From contig ADNK01002274.1 in NCBI GenBank assembly GCA_000320545.1, positions 1 through 25,000 on the forward strand: 25,000 nt of DNA, read 5' to 3'. A program made the position numbers and the translations under genes. The stretch comes from Bigelowiella natans CCMP2755 (Eukaryota > Cercozoa > Chlorarachniophyceae). Below are positions 1-12,581 of the stretch, piece after piece (the first letter of the stretch is position 1; each line of letters starts with the position of its first letter). Below the pieces are notes generated by a model, which was given only the letters and a program-made list of their open reading frames with translations, searched no databases and was not told where the DNA came from.

Positions 1-785
1 GGGGGTATCCAGGAGGCCCAGTAAGATTCAACTCGTTATTCTGGAGCATGTACCATAGGGTGCAGTCGACTTTAGATCTGCCATCGTAGCAGCTCTCCTT
101 GTGTACAAATGCAAAATGACGCAAAGAGGAGTACTTTTAGTTATGGCCCCCCCCGCACAGCGTGTAAACACATACACAGCGCGACATTTGGAATCCACCA
201 ACGCTTATCAGATATTTCCATCCCACGCAACCGCCTCTGGCTAACAATTCGTGAAAATTCCGGTGAATGTGGCGCAGTGCCGTGTTGACTCTTACCCCCC
301 CCCCCTCCCCTCTGCGGAGAGAATTTGTAATCGAGAATGAGAGACTGCTGCCGAGCTTCCAACTTCAACGTTGAAGTAAGATATAAGGCGCATAAATACT
401 TTCCGAAATTTCTGAAACCTCATGACCTTTTTACATCCGACATCCGAGGTATAGCTATTTTTCCATGAAATCGGCACCTACCCCGGAACTAATCAGCCAA
501 AGCTTCCTCCTCCACCCTGAGCTGAGGGTAATTAGAATATTTTTGTTTGATGTTTTTACGATATAATAATTTTTCTCAAAATATTTCCCCCCAGTTCATA
601 CATCTTTTTACTGCAGGTACGAGGACAGAAAAATCGGTATTGTGGATATTCTTAGCTGACATTCTTGCCTTTTTCGCTCATGTAGGAATCGATCAGCTAC
701 AATAACGAAACTGTAAAAACCCCATGTATTTTGTATATTTTTCCCTTTTTTTCATTGTCGTAGTGAGGGAAATAGAAGTCGAAAA
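1..785. other. Upstream region without recognised gene
   Basis: No open frame here resembles a known protein or continues across plausible splice sites. There are short C-runs near 147-155 and 294-307. The last part must hold the promoter and 5' leader of the EAF gene that starts at 786, but I see no clear TATA element. Confidence 0.5.
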
Positions 786-2548
786 ATGGCTGCCGAGGAG
801 ACAGCGGCGGCCGCCGCAACAACGCCGGAAACACTGCAGAAGGTTGATGTTACGAAGGAATACAAGGTCGTAGATTTGTTTCATCCTTCATAAAGACCCA
901 TCACTTTCCTCTAAACGTAAGATACATAAGTTAGGTCGTCCTAGGGGCGAGTATGAGACACCAAGCCAAGGATGCGGAGGGGAGAGGTACACTATACATC
1001 AAGGTAGCCTGTTTGATACTCATGTTCAACTTCGTTTTCGCTTCCCTCCCCGGTTTATTCAGTACTCTACGGGTTTCGATACCGCTTCATCCCGCAGTCT
1101 GTCTCATCGTATAAAGAAGTAAGTTCGGTTGATGATGCAGGAGGAGGACGTTGGGAGGGGCGGCGTTGAGAACCATATATACATTCTCGGTTGTTTTGAT
1201 CACAGATAATCCTAAGGTCTACTAGGATATAGTGTACTTGATTTCCTTCTCCCGCTCGCCGCCCCACCCCAAGTGTTGTCCTATGATCTACCATGAGAGT
1301 GTGCCGTTTCAGGGCCAGGTAGAGGTGGACAACGGCCTTGGAAAAGTATGGCTGCGAAGCACAAATATACCAAACCAGCACATCGCATTCGAGGGGAAGT
1401 ACCAGCCCAACAAGCGAAATTCATGTAGTGAGCAATTGATATCATGTTCGCATTTTAACAATGCTTGTCGCGCAAAGAACGACCTCGCTGCGCTTATTCT
1501 TCGCCTTACTGACTGCTGATATATTTACAGCTGAGTACGCTCTAATATTCAACGGAACGGACTTCGTGTTGGAAAAGGTTTTCGCCATATATGTGTAGAT
1601 CGACACACATGATGCACACATATATGTATAGTATATATTGATATCATTCCAGTTTCTATATAATAATAAAGTATTTTAATCTTCATAATGCCATCTGTTC
1701 TATTGTTCTATTTTTGAATACTCTTTTTGTTTCGAAGTGCACTGGTGGGCTTCTCTCCCATCAACATCATCGTAGCTGCGCGTTTCTTGTAATCCCCATT
1801 CGCATCCCTCCTCCCTGTCATTGTTTTGAAGCTCGCCGGAGGCATCAAAGACCTCACAAATGAGTGCGTTCAAACACGGTATTCCCGCCACCAAAGACAA
1901 GGGATTATAGTGAACAATAAAGCATGCCATATATCTCCGCTCACTTGATGGCGACGCGATGTCTTTCTAAGTACTTATAATCGATGCTACTGACCATCTG
2001 GGTTCATACAAACACGGGGGGGGGGGGGGGAGGGGGGAAGGAGAGGTTGGGGCGAAGTTGCATCTCTGTCATCTCCCGTAACAAACGCCATCTTTTTGGG
2101 TAGAAAACGGCCATTTCACAGCTGGGAGCCGTCCATCCACCCTGCGCCAATTCCTAGAAACGACCGCAAACTAGACGGTGTTGCCGCTACTCCACAGAAT
2201 CAATACCAGCACAAGCGCCAACGTAGTGGCGAGGCCTCGTCGGCTAGGGCAGCCACGACATCTTCCGCCATTACAACAACGGTGCGACCAAGTTCAGGTT
2301 GCGTGAAGTCAGGAAAGGCTACGAATGACGCCGATTCCGACGCAGCGACTGCTAACGCCATTGAAAATACGACCGCACGTTCGAGTACACCCGCAGCTCA
2401 ATCAAACGTTTTGAGCACTGAGATAACCAATAGTAATGATATAGAGCAAAGGGGGGGGGTAGGCGGTATGAAGACGACAGAAGAAGATTCCAGCAGCATT
2501 AGTAGCAGTAGCAGTAGCAGTAGCAGTAGTAGCGACGAAGAGGGGTAG
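786..2548 (+). CDS. EAF: ELL-associated factor (EAF) family transcription elongation protein, 7 exons
   Basis: Exons as read by eye: 786-866, 931-1003, 1063-1118, 1313-1427, 1531-1577, 1832-1878, 2104-2548. All six junctions keep frame and give 287 aa. Family knowledge: EAF proteins bind ELL and stimulate RNA polymerase II elongation in the nucleus. Seen here: the EAF N-terminal domain spans about residues 25-140, with LYGFRYRFIPQSV matching the family's RYDFKP segment, then GQVEVDNG, an FEGKYQPNKR loop, EYALIFNGTDFVLEKL and a following short helix. The rest (about 140-287) is low-complexity, rich in Ser, Thr, Ala and Asn, with a basic RKRPF start and an acidic, serine-run tail, as in animal EAF activation regions. 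The start is the first ATG of exon 1. Exons 2 and 6 use AAG acceptors, and the exon 4 donor could be 3 nt earlier. Orthology is inferred from motifs only. Confidence 0.82.
2014..2032. repeat. Poly-G tract in EAF intron 6
   Basis: A long G run sits in the last intron of the EAF gene, 70-90 bases before the acceptor. Similar G runs occur at about 4107-4116, 21009-21020 and 23055-23064, so homopolymer G appears to be a feature of intron and spacer DNA here. Confidence 0.8.
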
Positions 2549-2588
2549 GAATGCAAAGCTACTGTGCTTACTTAGATTTTGAAAGCTT

Positions 2589-2713
2589 GCAGCATTTGTC
2601 CACGTTGTCCAGATCCTTCCGTGTGCACATATGAGACGGATGTAATCAATCAATTAAATTTGCTCAATAGCCATCCTTATGTAGCTGTACAATGCAGTAA
2701 ATGTTAAATCGTA
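2589..2713 (+). repeat. Dispersed repeat A, copy 1
   Basis: About 125 bp starting GCAGCATTTGTCCACGTTGT, with GAGACGGATGTAATCAATCA in the middle and ending near AAATCGTA. A clearly homologous copy lies at 5397-5532 and a decayed one at 23669-23764. This copy begins 41 bases after the EAF stop codon, so it may form part of that gene's 3' untranslated region. Confidence 0.85.
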
Positions 2714-3184
2714 TGCGGGCGACCCCAAGCTCATGTGACCACAAAATCCATGAATTGTTTCACACACCAAAATGAGCGCTGTTTTGGGCTGCAGCGCGCT
2801 CACTTTTGCGAGTTTTCAGCCGCCGATGCGCGGAAAATGTCATGGTCTGTTGCAAATGATGTGCAAAAAATCCGCATCACTTCCCTCATTTTGACATTGT
2901 CACATGCATCGATTTTGCAAAAGTGTGTGCTCGCCCAACAGTTAATCTATGCACTTGCCCGCTCTAGCGCTGTGCATGCAAATTTTCTCGCGCATTATAG
3001 ACACGTAATATCATATCATATATATATTATATATGCTATTACTATGTCTATTATGCGCTTTGCGCGAGCCCTACGTGAGAACGAACAAAACAACATCCTG
3101 ACCAATGACCTGACGTTGTGCATGCACAGAGACACGACACATCGCATCAATGCATCAAGCACAATGCATTTGTCGTGTGCATCA
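2714..3184. other. Spacer, no gene recognised
   Basis: A 168-codon open frame crosses this stretch but has no recognisable domain. Its composition follows recurrent short words such as GCATG and TGCAAA that are also common in the other spacers of this window. Confidence 0.4.
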
Positions 3185-3291
3185 CACTGCACTCACTTCG
3201 TCTCCCAGCAGAGCAGCGGAGGCGGCAGAGGTGGCAAGTGAACACTGCATTCACTTCGTCCTGGCAGATCAGCAGAGGCGGCACAGGTGGC
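3185..3291 (+). repeat. Tandem duplication, about 58-bp period
   Basis: CACTGCA/TTCACTTCGTC begins at 3185 and again at 3243. Each copy continues with a CAGC-rich stretch and an AGGTGGCAA ending. Two imperfect copies. Confidence 0.75.
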
Positions 3292-3297
3292 AAAAAC

Positions 3298-3434
3298 GAA
3301 TGTGTGGTCTCCCAACGTTTTGCATGTGAATTTTGGAAGAATTTCAGGTGAATTCCCATGAATTCAAATTCCCTTGAATGTGTGGTCTCCTAACATTTTG
3401 TCTGTGAGTTTTTGGAGAATTTTGGGCGAATTCC
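3298..3434 (+). repeat. Tandem duplication, about 78-bp period
   Basis: GAATGTGTGGTCTCC begins at 3298 and again at 3376. Both copies continue through an AACNTTTTG and a GAATTTTGG-like stretch to GAATTCC. Two imperfect copies. Confidence 0.75.
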
Positions 3435-4005
3435 TAGGACATGAAATTGCAGATCATTTTCGGACAGTGATCTGCGGACAGACTTCGGACAAAATTCATG
3501 GGTCATCTTCGGACACAATGCACATGTCTTGGGACACCTTCGGATTTTCCAAGAGACACAATGATCTTCGGACACATTCGGACACATTCGGACACGTCGG
3601 ACTATCTCATGATGCCCCAGTGATTCAGATCACAAATCTGGGATTGAAAACTGAAATGGAATCAATGCCAATCATGTGCAATTTTTTCAAAGACAATGAA
3701 TTTTTCTAATTGGATGGATGTGATCCTTTTGATCTTCACAATCACCTTTTGGAATTGTGTATTGAAATGAAAGGAAGAAACATGGAACGCAAAAAATGCA
3801 AAACAACTTTTGTTCCAAATGGAAAAATTAAAACTTTGAAAAATTCATTGAAAAAAAATGAAAATTTGACATTTTGTTTCATTTTCAAATTTGCTGATGA
3901 AATTGAACATGTTTGATGCAATGGAGATGTTTTCAACACATTTGGAATTGATTGAAAATGCATGTCTAGGAATTCCAGGAATTCCCATGAATTCAAATTC
4001 CCTTG
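3350..4005. repeat. Segment bounded by identical 27-bp direct repeats
   Basis: The 27 bases at 3350-3376 (GAATTCCCATGAATTC followed by AAATTCCCTTG) recur exactly at 3979-4005. The roughly 600 bp between them holds a cluster of TTCGGACA words (3456-3600) and an A/T-rich part (3700-3960). I see no coding domain. It could be a non-autonomous mobile element or simple duplication. Confidence 0.6.
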
Positions 4006-4121
4006 GATTCGAATTTCCTTGAAGTCACACTGGCAACAATTCTCGTCGTTGTTGCAAGCAGAAAGATGCAGCAACTGAGAGAAAAACTGGGCGAGAGGGA
4101 GCGGGGTGGGGGGGGGAGGTT

Positions 4122-4160
<39 letters not shown>

Positions 4161-5194
4161 AAGAACAGGGAGAGTGAAGAGAAAGGAAGACCGCAGTCTT
4201 CGCAGCAACTGTTTTCGAGAGATGCCACTGCCACCACTGCTGCCACCACCACCATCGAAATGATGATGTGATTTGGCAAAATTTCTTCCATCATGGATGT
4301 GGGAACCTCCTTCGTTTTCACATCATCATCCCTTTGCATTTCATCTCCATTCCATCGCACTGCCATCACATCATCGTCACTGTCGCTGCCATCCATCGTC
4401 ATCACGTTTGGGGGATGATTGGGCTTGAAAACATCATCCGCAACAACAACAACTGCTGCTGCTGCTTTCCTCGGCGACCACACATCTGCTTGCAACCACA
4501 TTTTTCACGAAACACAACAAAACTGACGTCATCTGCCGCCACGACAGCCGCCTCGCTGCCGCCCTGCAGGGTGTGGCAGTTGGCGTGTCCGTCCAAAATG
4601 ACAGCAACTGATGCGTCCTACTGCAGTGGCACCCGCCGTTTGGTCCATTTTTTTGTGACATCATCTTGCACCCAATTGTGCATCGCCACTCGCTGCACAC
4701 GTGTCTTTCCGTGCACAATGAGAGCAGATGAATTCTTCCTCGCGCGCACGGGCATTGGATTTGTTGGCCACTTGCATGGGGTGTCGTGATGTGGGTCGCT
4801 GTCGGGAACAACAACAAGAAGTGATCACAAACTGGTGGATTCTTGATGTTGATTTGCCACATCGAGCCCGTCACTGACACATGGATCAAACGACCTTCGG
4901 AACGACAGTGATGACAATGATGCCCATCTTCATGGCATCATCACAACAACGTGGCGTGGCCAAGTCTTTTTTGCATTCAAAATTTCATCGATGACTCCCG
5001 CGCCACATTCCACCTTGTGAGTTCGTGATGAACAGCAATGCCTAGCATTGCATGGCAGTGGTCGACAAAGTGAATGAGTCGGAGTCTGCAGCTGCTGCAC
5101 GTGCGTGTGCAGTCGTCATTGGCTGCATGATGAGTGCTGGAGTGTTGCATGCGTCGCAGTGAGTTCTTGCACACGTGCTCACGTCACATCTAAT
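4006..5194. other. Spacer with (GA)n tract and CAT/AAC-rich low complexity
   Basis: A (GA)n tract lies at about 4124-4157, preceded by a G run. From 4200 to 5190 the sequence is rich in ATC, CAT and AAC triplets, which produce long open frames on both strands. None shows a domain or splice structure that I can support. Confidence 0.45.
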
Positions 5195-5394
5195 CTCTAG
5201 AACTCAGCAAAGCACGCACGGCATAGAAACATCATGCATGCGTAAAAAGATGCAGTCTAGTAGTGTCTGCAAAGATGCATTTGTGTCTCCACCACATCTA
5301 GCTATCCAGACATACTAGCACGCATGTGACCGACCTGCGCGCATTGTACTCCGCGATGCGCATGAGAGCGCGCTACACCAATCACTAGATCGCT
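5195..5394 (+). repeat. Dispersed repeat B, copy 1
   Basis: About 200 bp beginning CTCTAGAACTC and including GAAACATCATGCATGC, TTTGTGTCTCCACCA, GCATGTGACCGACCTGCGC and ATTGTACTCCGCGATG. The same series of blocks, in the same order, is at 19038-19250. A shorter relative is at 5539-5655. Confidence 0.85.
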
Positions 5395-5396
5395 GT

Positions 5397-5532
5397 GCAG
5401 CATTTGTCCACGTTGTCCAATTCCTTCCGTGTGCATACATGAGACGGATGTAATCAATCAACTAAATTTGCTAAATAGCCATCCCTACATAGCTGTGCAA
5501 TGCAGCAGCTACAGCGCTAATGTTGAATCGTA
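5397..5532 (+). repeat. Dispersed repeat A, copy 2
   Basis: About 136 bp, close to the copy at 2589-2713 over the whole length and with an additional GCAGCTACAGCGC insertion near its end. It lies between two copies of repeat B, giving the order B-A-B'. Confidence 0.85.
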
Positions 5533-5538
5533 CACACA

Positions 5539-5655
5539 TGTGCATGCGCATGCGTGAAAAGATGTAGTAGTCTAGTAGTGTCTACAAATATGCATTTGTC
5601 TCGGCCACATCTAGCAAGCCAGACATGCCACAACATGCGACCGACTCATGTCTAC
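5539..5655 (+). repeat. Dispersed repeat B, partial copy
   Basis: A partial relative of repeat B: GAAAAGATG, AGTCTAGTAGTGTCTAC, ATGCATTTGTCTC and GACCGACT blocks in the same order as at 5195-5394. It ends 7 bases from the stop codon of the giant minus-strand gene, so it is likely to lie in that gene's 3' flank. Confidence 0.7.
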
Positions 5656-5661
5656 AGTGAG

Positions 5662-8600
5662 CTACCTACGCACAAACCCAACATCAGATTTTTCCACAAT
5701 GTGACCCTTGCACATTGTAACTGTTTCCTGTCGCCGATGCCTTTCCCAAACTTGTCTGCGAAGAAAGTCGATGTGTGGTGGTGACCATTCACCACTGTTG
5801 CCTTCACTCACTCTTTCCATCTTCACATCGTTGGAATTGTGCTTGGATTGATTCTCATCACCCAGCACGTGAGAATTCCTGAAATCATCGAACGTTGCCA
5901 AAAAATGGCGCTGTAGCATGTGGACTCTTTTGAGCTCACGAATTGTGTCTTCTTTTGTGGCAACCATGATGTCATTCAGCTTCACAAGACGCCATCCTAC
6001 GCTCACGACAGCCTTTGCCTGAGGGTACACGTGTGTAACGATGTTCTGTTTGTCCAGTCTGCAAACACCTTCATCAACGTCGAACTGGAAGGTAAGACTA
6101 GAATCGGAAACTCGGACATCATCAGTAGCAGGACAAAGACTACACACCATGAAACACGGAAAACAAGCATAGAGCATCGGGCCGGTAATGATGGCTTCTA
6201 ACCACAAAATCGTACACAAACGCGCGCCAAAATCTTGAGGTAAAGCGAGGATTGCAGCAACCATGATGTTCCAGTCTGCATCCTCTTTCTGTGCAGTTTG
6301 ATGTGCCAAAATAATTGCTACAAAAGCGCAACCCAAGGAGGCGATGATGCAAATAATCCCACCAAGGAAATCCCAAGTTTCCCATTGATTATGAGACGGG
6401 CGATGCATGCCCTTACTTTGTCCACAGCATCCTACCGTGCTCCTCTCTCCTTCTGTGGAACAGATTCTAACATTTGTCTCCTTTCTCCTTCCTCCTTCAG
6501 ATGACTTTGTTCGATTGTCATTTTTGTTCAATTTTGTAGAGTGAAATGTGCCATCTGCGTTTTTGTCGCTGATTGATTGGGTTGATACATTCAAGCGCCA
6601 GTTCGTTTTGAAACTCTGCACACTTTTGTTTCTCTCAAGTTTTTGGTATTTTGACTCTTTCGGTGAGCTAGCCGCATCAAACCCAACTGCACCTCCTATT
6701 CCTGCCCCTGAGGCAATGGCTGCAGTTTCTTGAAAATCATTTTTCTTATCTTTTTTTTTGTGGTTTTCATCGTCATCATCGTCTCCTTCTCCGACACGAT
6801 TTTCATTTGCATCTTCATCTGCACCACCATCATCTGCTTCAGCGTCATTTTCATCTTCAGCATTGAGACCAAAATCCAATTCTAACTCCCCCATTAGAAC
6901 AGTTACACCCCAAAGCAACCATGGCATTGCTCCCACAATTCCTAAGGGCGTGAAGCTCATCCTAAACTCGTTTGGAGTTTCCCTTGAAAATATTGTAGTA
7001 ACAAGGTAGGGTAATGGAAATCCGATAGCCATCGCCACAATGGCTACTGCAATATTTCCTTCAATGAAGCCTAGCCTTTGCTCTGTTCCTACCAAGAGTG
7101 CACATATAGCAGCTGCGTTGAAGACGAGGAGAGAAAGAATTAAAAGTCTCTTTTTGGAGTCCATGTAGTCTCCTGGCAACCGGATAAATATCGACATCCA
7201 AGGATGTCTCCTCCGCACGGCCAAATTAATTGACTTTCTCCAGTTAGCGTCAGACCGTGGTTCTTCTAAATGAAGCTTGCGCGATTGGTTTATGCTCCGA
7301 TAGAACTCACGCTCATGTACTGTTATCACTCCATGCGTTGTGGTTGCTGTCCGGTTGTCGAGAAACACAGCAAACACGAAGAGCAATATAAGAATTCCAG
7401 TCATGATTACAGTTAGTGCCATGGTAGGACTCTTCAGAAGGTTGTAAGCTTTCGTATCTTTGATGTCGCTCTCTGAGAATGTATTAACTTCCACTTGGAA
7501 CGTGGGCCTCGTGCTAAAAACAGTTAAATGTGTTGATTCACACATATGATTTCCACTCGAGGTCAAGCCAATGTATTTAACGCCGTCCGTGCTCCATTGG
7601 CTTGAAGATTCGTCCCAAAAGACACATTCACGGACTGCAGTAGTGTCACCTTGCATTGGCAATGAATCACCATTGTTGTCAGAGGTGATTTGGATTCGAT
7701 ATGGGGAGTTTCTTTTGCTTGCCGTCTTGACAATGACTGCTTCCCCTGTCGGCAATACTGCCTTGATCTCTACGATGGCTAGCCCACTCGTATGATTAGT
7801 TGTGATGTTCTTTGGGAAAGGAAAGATAGACCCTCCTCTTCCTCCCGTAATGGCAACGTATCCCATTTGTATACTTGTGGTGCCACTACTGTTTGCAATA
7901 TAAACCATGTCTAACCCAACGATGGCCCTTTCAAGGCTTGATAGAGACATGTTTACATTTTTACCCACATTCGCCCGCAACGAAGAGATAGAAATGCTTA
8001 TTTCCCCCATTATACTACTTTGAGTCCCTGCAACGAGTCCATCTTCCCCAGGAACAAGATCCACTGCCAACATAGTTGATAGGTTGGATAGAATATATTG
8101 AACATTCATAGAGTCGATGATTTCCGTTCTCCTATTTGTAGTCGCCTTAACAGAGACATAATGAGCAGCAGTGAGGAGGTTCGAAATCGCACCACTTGCT
8201 GCTGTGACAGTACTTATCTCCTCTTCTGCTAAGAACGAGTTTCCATCGTAAGAATCTATGATTCCTTCAACTAGATCTAGTGTCGAATCTGTGATATTGT
8301 TCGTGATCTCATTAGGACGTCCAACAGTCGTAAGTGTTTCTGCCAGTCGAGCCACAACCACGAGCTTCAATGAGGAGGCTGTATCTTTGTATGTTTTCAC
8401 TGCCGTTTTGACTTTGCCCAGTAGCTCTTCTCGCTCCTCTCCTGCATCATATTCAGAAGTCTGTGATACACCGATGTTTGACGAGAGGTACGATGCCACT
8501 GCGGCAGCTTCCATTACAAACGACTCAGTATCTCCCTCTTGTAGACGCTCCCCAAGTGCAGAATTTATTTCCGTAAAGTTAATTACACTCGGTTGCGTCA

Positions 8601-11598
8601 CATTTACACTAAAATAAAAATAACTCTGTGCACCCAAATTGTCACTGATAATTGCTCTGACAAGCAGTCGATTATCGGAAGAAGAAGAAGAAGAAGAAGA
8701 CGAAGGAGAAGAAGAAGAAGAAACACCAGTTAATTTCGTCTTGTAGGACTGCAGGCTACGGAATCGACATATGTCTAGGAATTTTGCACTTGGGCTGGAA
8801 CATTCCTGAGAATCTAGCACAGTTTGCGTATTGTGGACTTGAACTACTTGAAATTTGTATTTTAGTGGAAGATCTCCTTCATAATCTACAAAGCTTTCAC
8901 ACACGAGGAGGAAATCGGTTTCGAGAGCAACTCCGAACTTTGGATATGAAGAGCAACCTCCAGCACTTGGAGGAGAGTTGGTTCGAATAACCAGCGATGC
9001 AGAGCCTGTGGCCTAGGTTTTTTGTGCATCAAACATAATTCATTGATTCAAAATGATCGCAAGTGTAAACATGCACACATTTACAACGTATTATGCCTCT
9101 CTATGTGTATCAATGAATGTATGCCTGCTATATCATAGTTTATTGTTTCTGTTCAGTGCTAGATCTCACTGTGGAAAGGTATCGGTTGTAGACTCAAACA
9201 TTATAATGTGATCGTTTTTGCACACAATTATTATACCAAAACTGCTCCGATTTGCACCGATGATCGAGCATTAAAACGATAATATTTCCCGGGAATAAGC
9301 ACGTTTGGGGCAATGATAAGGTCTCTCGCATCAACTGCTGAGCGTAAATTTCTACGATCCGAGATGTTAAAGTCTATCGCATCACAGGACCACGATAAAG
9401 CTAGAGATGCATCATCATCTTCGGAACCCGAACTGTCTACACGAGTTACTTTTGCACTTAATATAAGTTTTTCTCTCGTGTCATGAACTCCATTTATGAC
9501 TGGAGAACTAATGCTTACCTAATTACCAGGGTGAATCAAAGAGCAAATACATATTATACTTTGTCCAATCAGCTAGAGATCTTACTGGCAAAGTATATCC
9601 ACATTACACTCTTCAACGGTTGAAGCTCTCCTTACTAAAATCAATGATGAGTAGACTCTGTCTACTACCTTAGGGGCTGGATGAGACGTTGTAAGGAGTG
9701 TTTGTGATGCAGTTGTGTTTGTAGCTAGTGTACGGTTGCTACTGACGCGCACTCGCACTTCGTAACGACTGTGAAGAATCGAAAAATATGTTAGATCTCA
9801 AATCGGTACGTCAATCGCATTACATATTCCAGCATTAGCCATACTCCATATATCTCCCACAAGCATGCTGAGCTTATCACTTAACACGAGTAGTATACAT
9901 ATATGTATCTTGCATGCAGCATGGGGGAAACCATGTGCCATAAATATCTCTCTGCCTTTGTGTGATACATATCAATAAACACCATAAGTTTAAATGTATG
10001 TCAGGAAGCACAAGATTCTACTTACCGATTTGCTACGAGCTGTGAAGTCGAGAGAGAAATCACAGCACTGGTAGATACAAGTTGCGATTCAGTGTTAGTC
10101 GAGGAATCATAAATGGACCAAGAGAAGGACAGGGATTCTGGCGAAGAAGGATATCCTGGATCCATAGAGGAGGACGCATCGATTTGGAGACTGTATGCGG
10201 CAGCTGCAGGTACTATTGGCACGGTTCGGGTCGATCCTAAAACACGATATGAAACAAATAAGCACACGAATAGAAGGATTTAAAAATCCAATTATGAGCA
10301 CAAAGCTTCATCTTGATACCAGTCATTTCAATGCAACCCGTCTTATTTTAAGCAAACAGTAGTCGTACCTCCTTTGATCCGGGCTCGAAGAGGCTCATCC
10401 ACAACGTTAACATTAAAAATAACAGCTTTTTGCCCCACAGTGGTATTAGAAAGTATTGATACAACTTTAGCGACAAACTGCAGCTGGTAGAATGACATTG
10501 GCTGAAGAGATAAGGCAGGGATGCGTATGGAAGGCGATCTGGTGCTGGATAACGAAATCTGGTGAGGCCCTTTTAACTGTCTCCAGAAAGTGTCAACACG
10601 AAGATTTCCTGAACATTTTGGGATGCGAACCTGAACAAAAGCATGACTGAAGATATAACATCCTTCTCTAAGCATAATTTTCTTGAATAATGGGTTACGG
10701 TTGTTCTATGATTTGCAATATTCCAAAGCCTTCATCCTTAATACCACATGTTGTTTTTAACTCTTACCTGCACGTGGATATCCGTCACTTCACTGCGTCT
10801 AGCCGTAATGTTGGGAGAACAGCTAAGCCTCAAAATAGGAAGTATGTTGTGGACCTATATGGTTCATTAAATTTACAGTTGTCGGCATATAATTGACACA
10901 CTTGACACCCTTAGAATAGCAGCATGAGCAACGAAAAGGCCACGATGGTAGTTTAAGTCCTGATGTACGATTCTCGGAAGACATCTTTAGTTCCCAGCTA
11001 CAGCTAGCAATACAATGCATATCCCTAACTCATCGCAAACCTTGGAGACACGAAGATGCGCTGTCGCAGAGTCATTCAGCCAGTTCTTGACTGTGACCGC
11101 AACAGTTACATTCTGCCCCAAGGGGATCTGTGTTCCATTAAGGACGAAAACACTTGTCGTTGTCTGCGCTGCGACTGTGCTGAGCGACCTTTCCCATTTC
11201 AATCCCGTGTTGTTCACAATAGCCCAAGAATATCTACGGGGAGTGAAAAGGAGTTGAGTTGCAGGGCAAATTACTATGCGCATATTCAATTAAAAAACGA
11301 ATTTGTTGGATTTTACATGAAAGGCTTTGCCAGAGATCCTTCGCCATTAGCTGTGATTTCAGAAACACCGTCACATAGGCCAATGGTCGTTTCTCCCACG
11401 AGATTTACACCTGGAACCGTTGTTTCTGAGGCATGAGTGACAACCTGAAATACAAATCCTGATGTGAGCAATTTGAATACGAAAACCGCAAGAATAAATG
11501 ATTCAGTAAACAATAATTCTCGTTCTCGACACACTGTTTTTCAACTTAAAGCGCAATATATTACGGCAAATAAAGTATATAAGTAATATGTTTGCACA

Positions 11599-11637
<39 letters not shown>

Positions 11638-11681
11638 TGTATGATACATGTAGATGTACAATATATTAGATAGTATTTGTA

Positions 11682-11719
<38 letters not shown>

Positions 11720-12530
11720 TGTGCGAACGCGCGCATACAGGTCGTTTAAGACCATATTGGATTGTAAAGCTTCGTAGATATGTGCATTTACATAGAGATA
11801 AACTTATATTGCATAAGTAATACTATACCACTTGAGAATAACTATTGACATCTTGAGTATTGTTCGCTGAGGCGATCGTGCTTGCCTTAAGCGTTAAACT
11901 GCCACTAGGAACTAGGGTGAATCCAGCACCCAAAACAACCACGAGAGTGTAGGCATCTTCCCAATAGCAGCTAGATGGCATAGCCAAAAACACAGAAACA
12001 ATAATTAAGATGTTGATTTAAAGAAAGAAGCCCTTGATCGTCAAATACCGGTGATTGCTTCCTAGGGAAGCCACCGAAGAATCGGTGAAAAGAACTGCGC
12101 ATGACACGGCCGGCTGACTCGTAGCCATGTTGAACTTTATTTTTGCGGTTTGATACGAAGCAGAAAATTGTCCAGAGGTGGGAACAGGGCCAGCAAACTG
12201 AAATATGCATCGGACGGAGGTACCAAAGGTTAACGGATTCACACCAAACTGCAAACAGCAGCAATTTCATCTTCTGATGGAAATGTGCCAAAGAAAGAAA
12301 ACAAAGGTAGAGCTCGTTATCGTTGAGGGATATGGCAGGATTCCTCATTTCACGAGTTTCTGATATTTCGTGCTGTTTGTCTATGAGTGCCATCCACAAA
12401 AGATTATACGAAAGAATGGGCAAGAAAATAGTTCGCATGATTGGCAGCAAAAATATTATACAAACCCGAATTCATCAGCTGCTCGCATATATCAGAGCGC
12501 GTACATGTACACACGCACACACACACACAC

Positions 12531-12581
<51 letters not shown>

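Noticed and set aside
1578-1680. In-frame stop and an AATAAA word after EAF exon 5, as if the gene ended there
   Set aside because: Splicing 1577 to 1832 and 1878 to 2104 restores the EAF domain and a family-typical tail in frame, which is a better explanation.
2735-3241. 168-codon plus-strand open frame
   Set aside because: No recognisable domain and it runs into tandem-repeat DNA.
4025-4889. Long open frames on both strands, one with Asp-rich and one with His/Cys-rich product
   Set aside because: They come from GAT/ATC and AAC/GTT low-complexity triplets; no splice structure or family resemblance.
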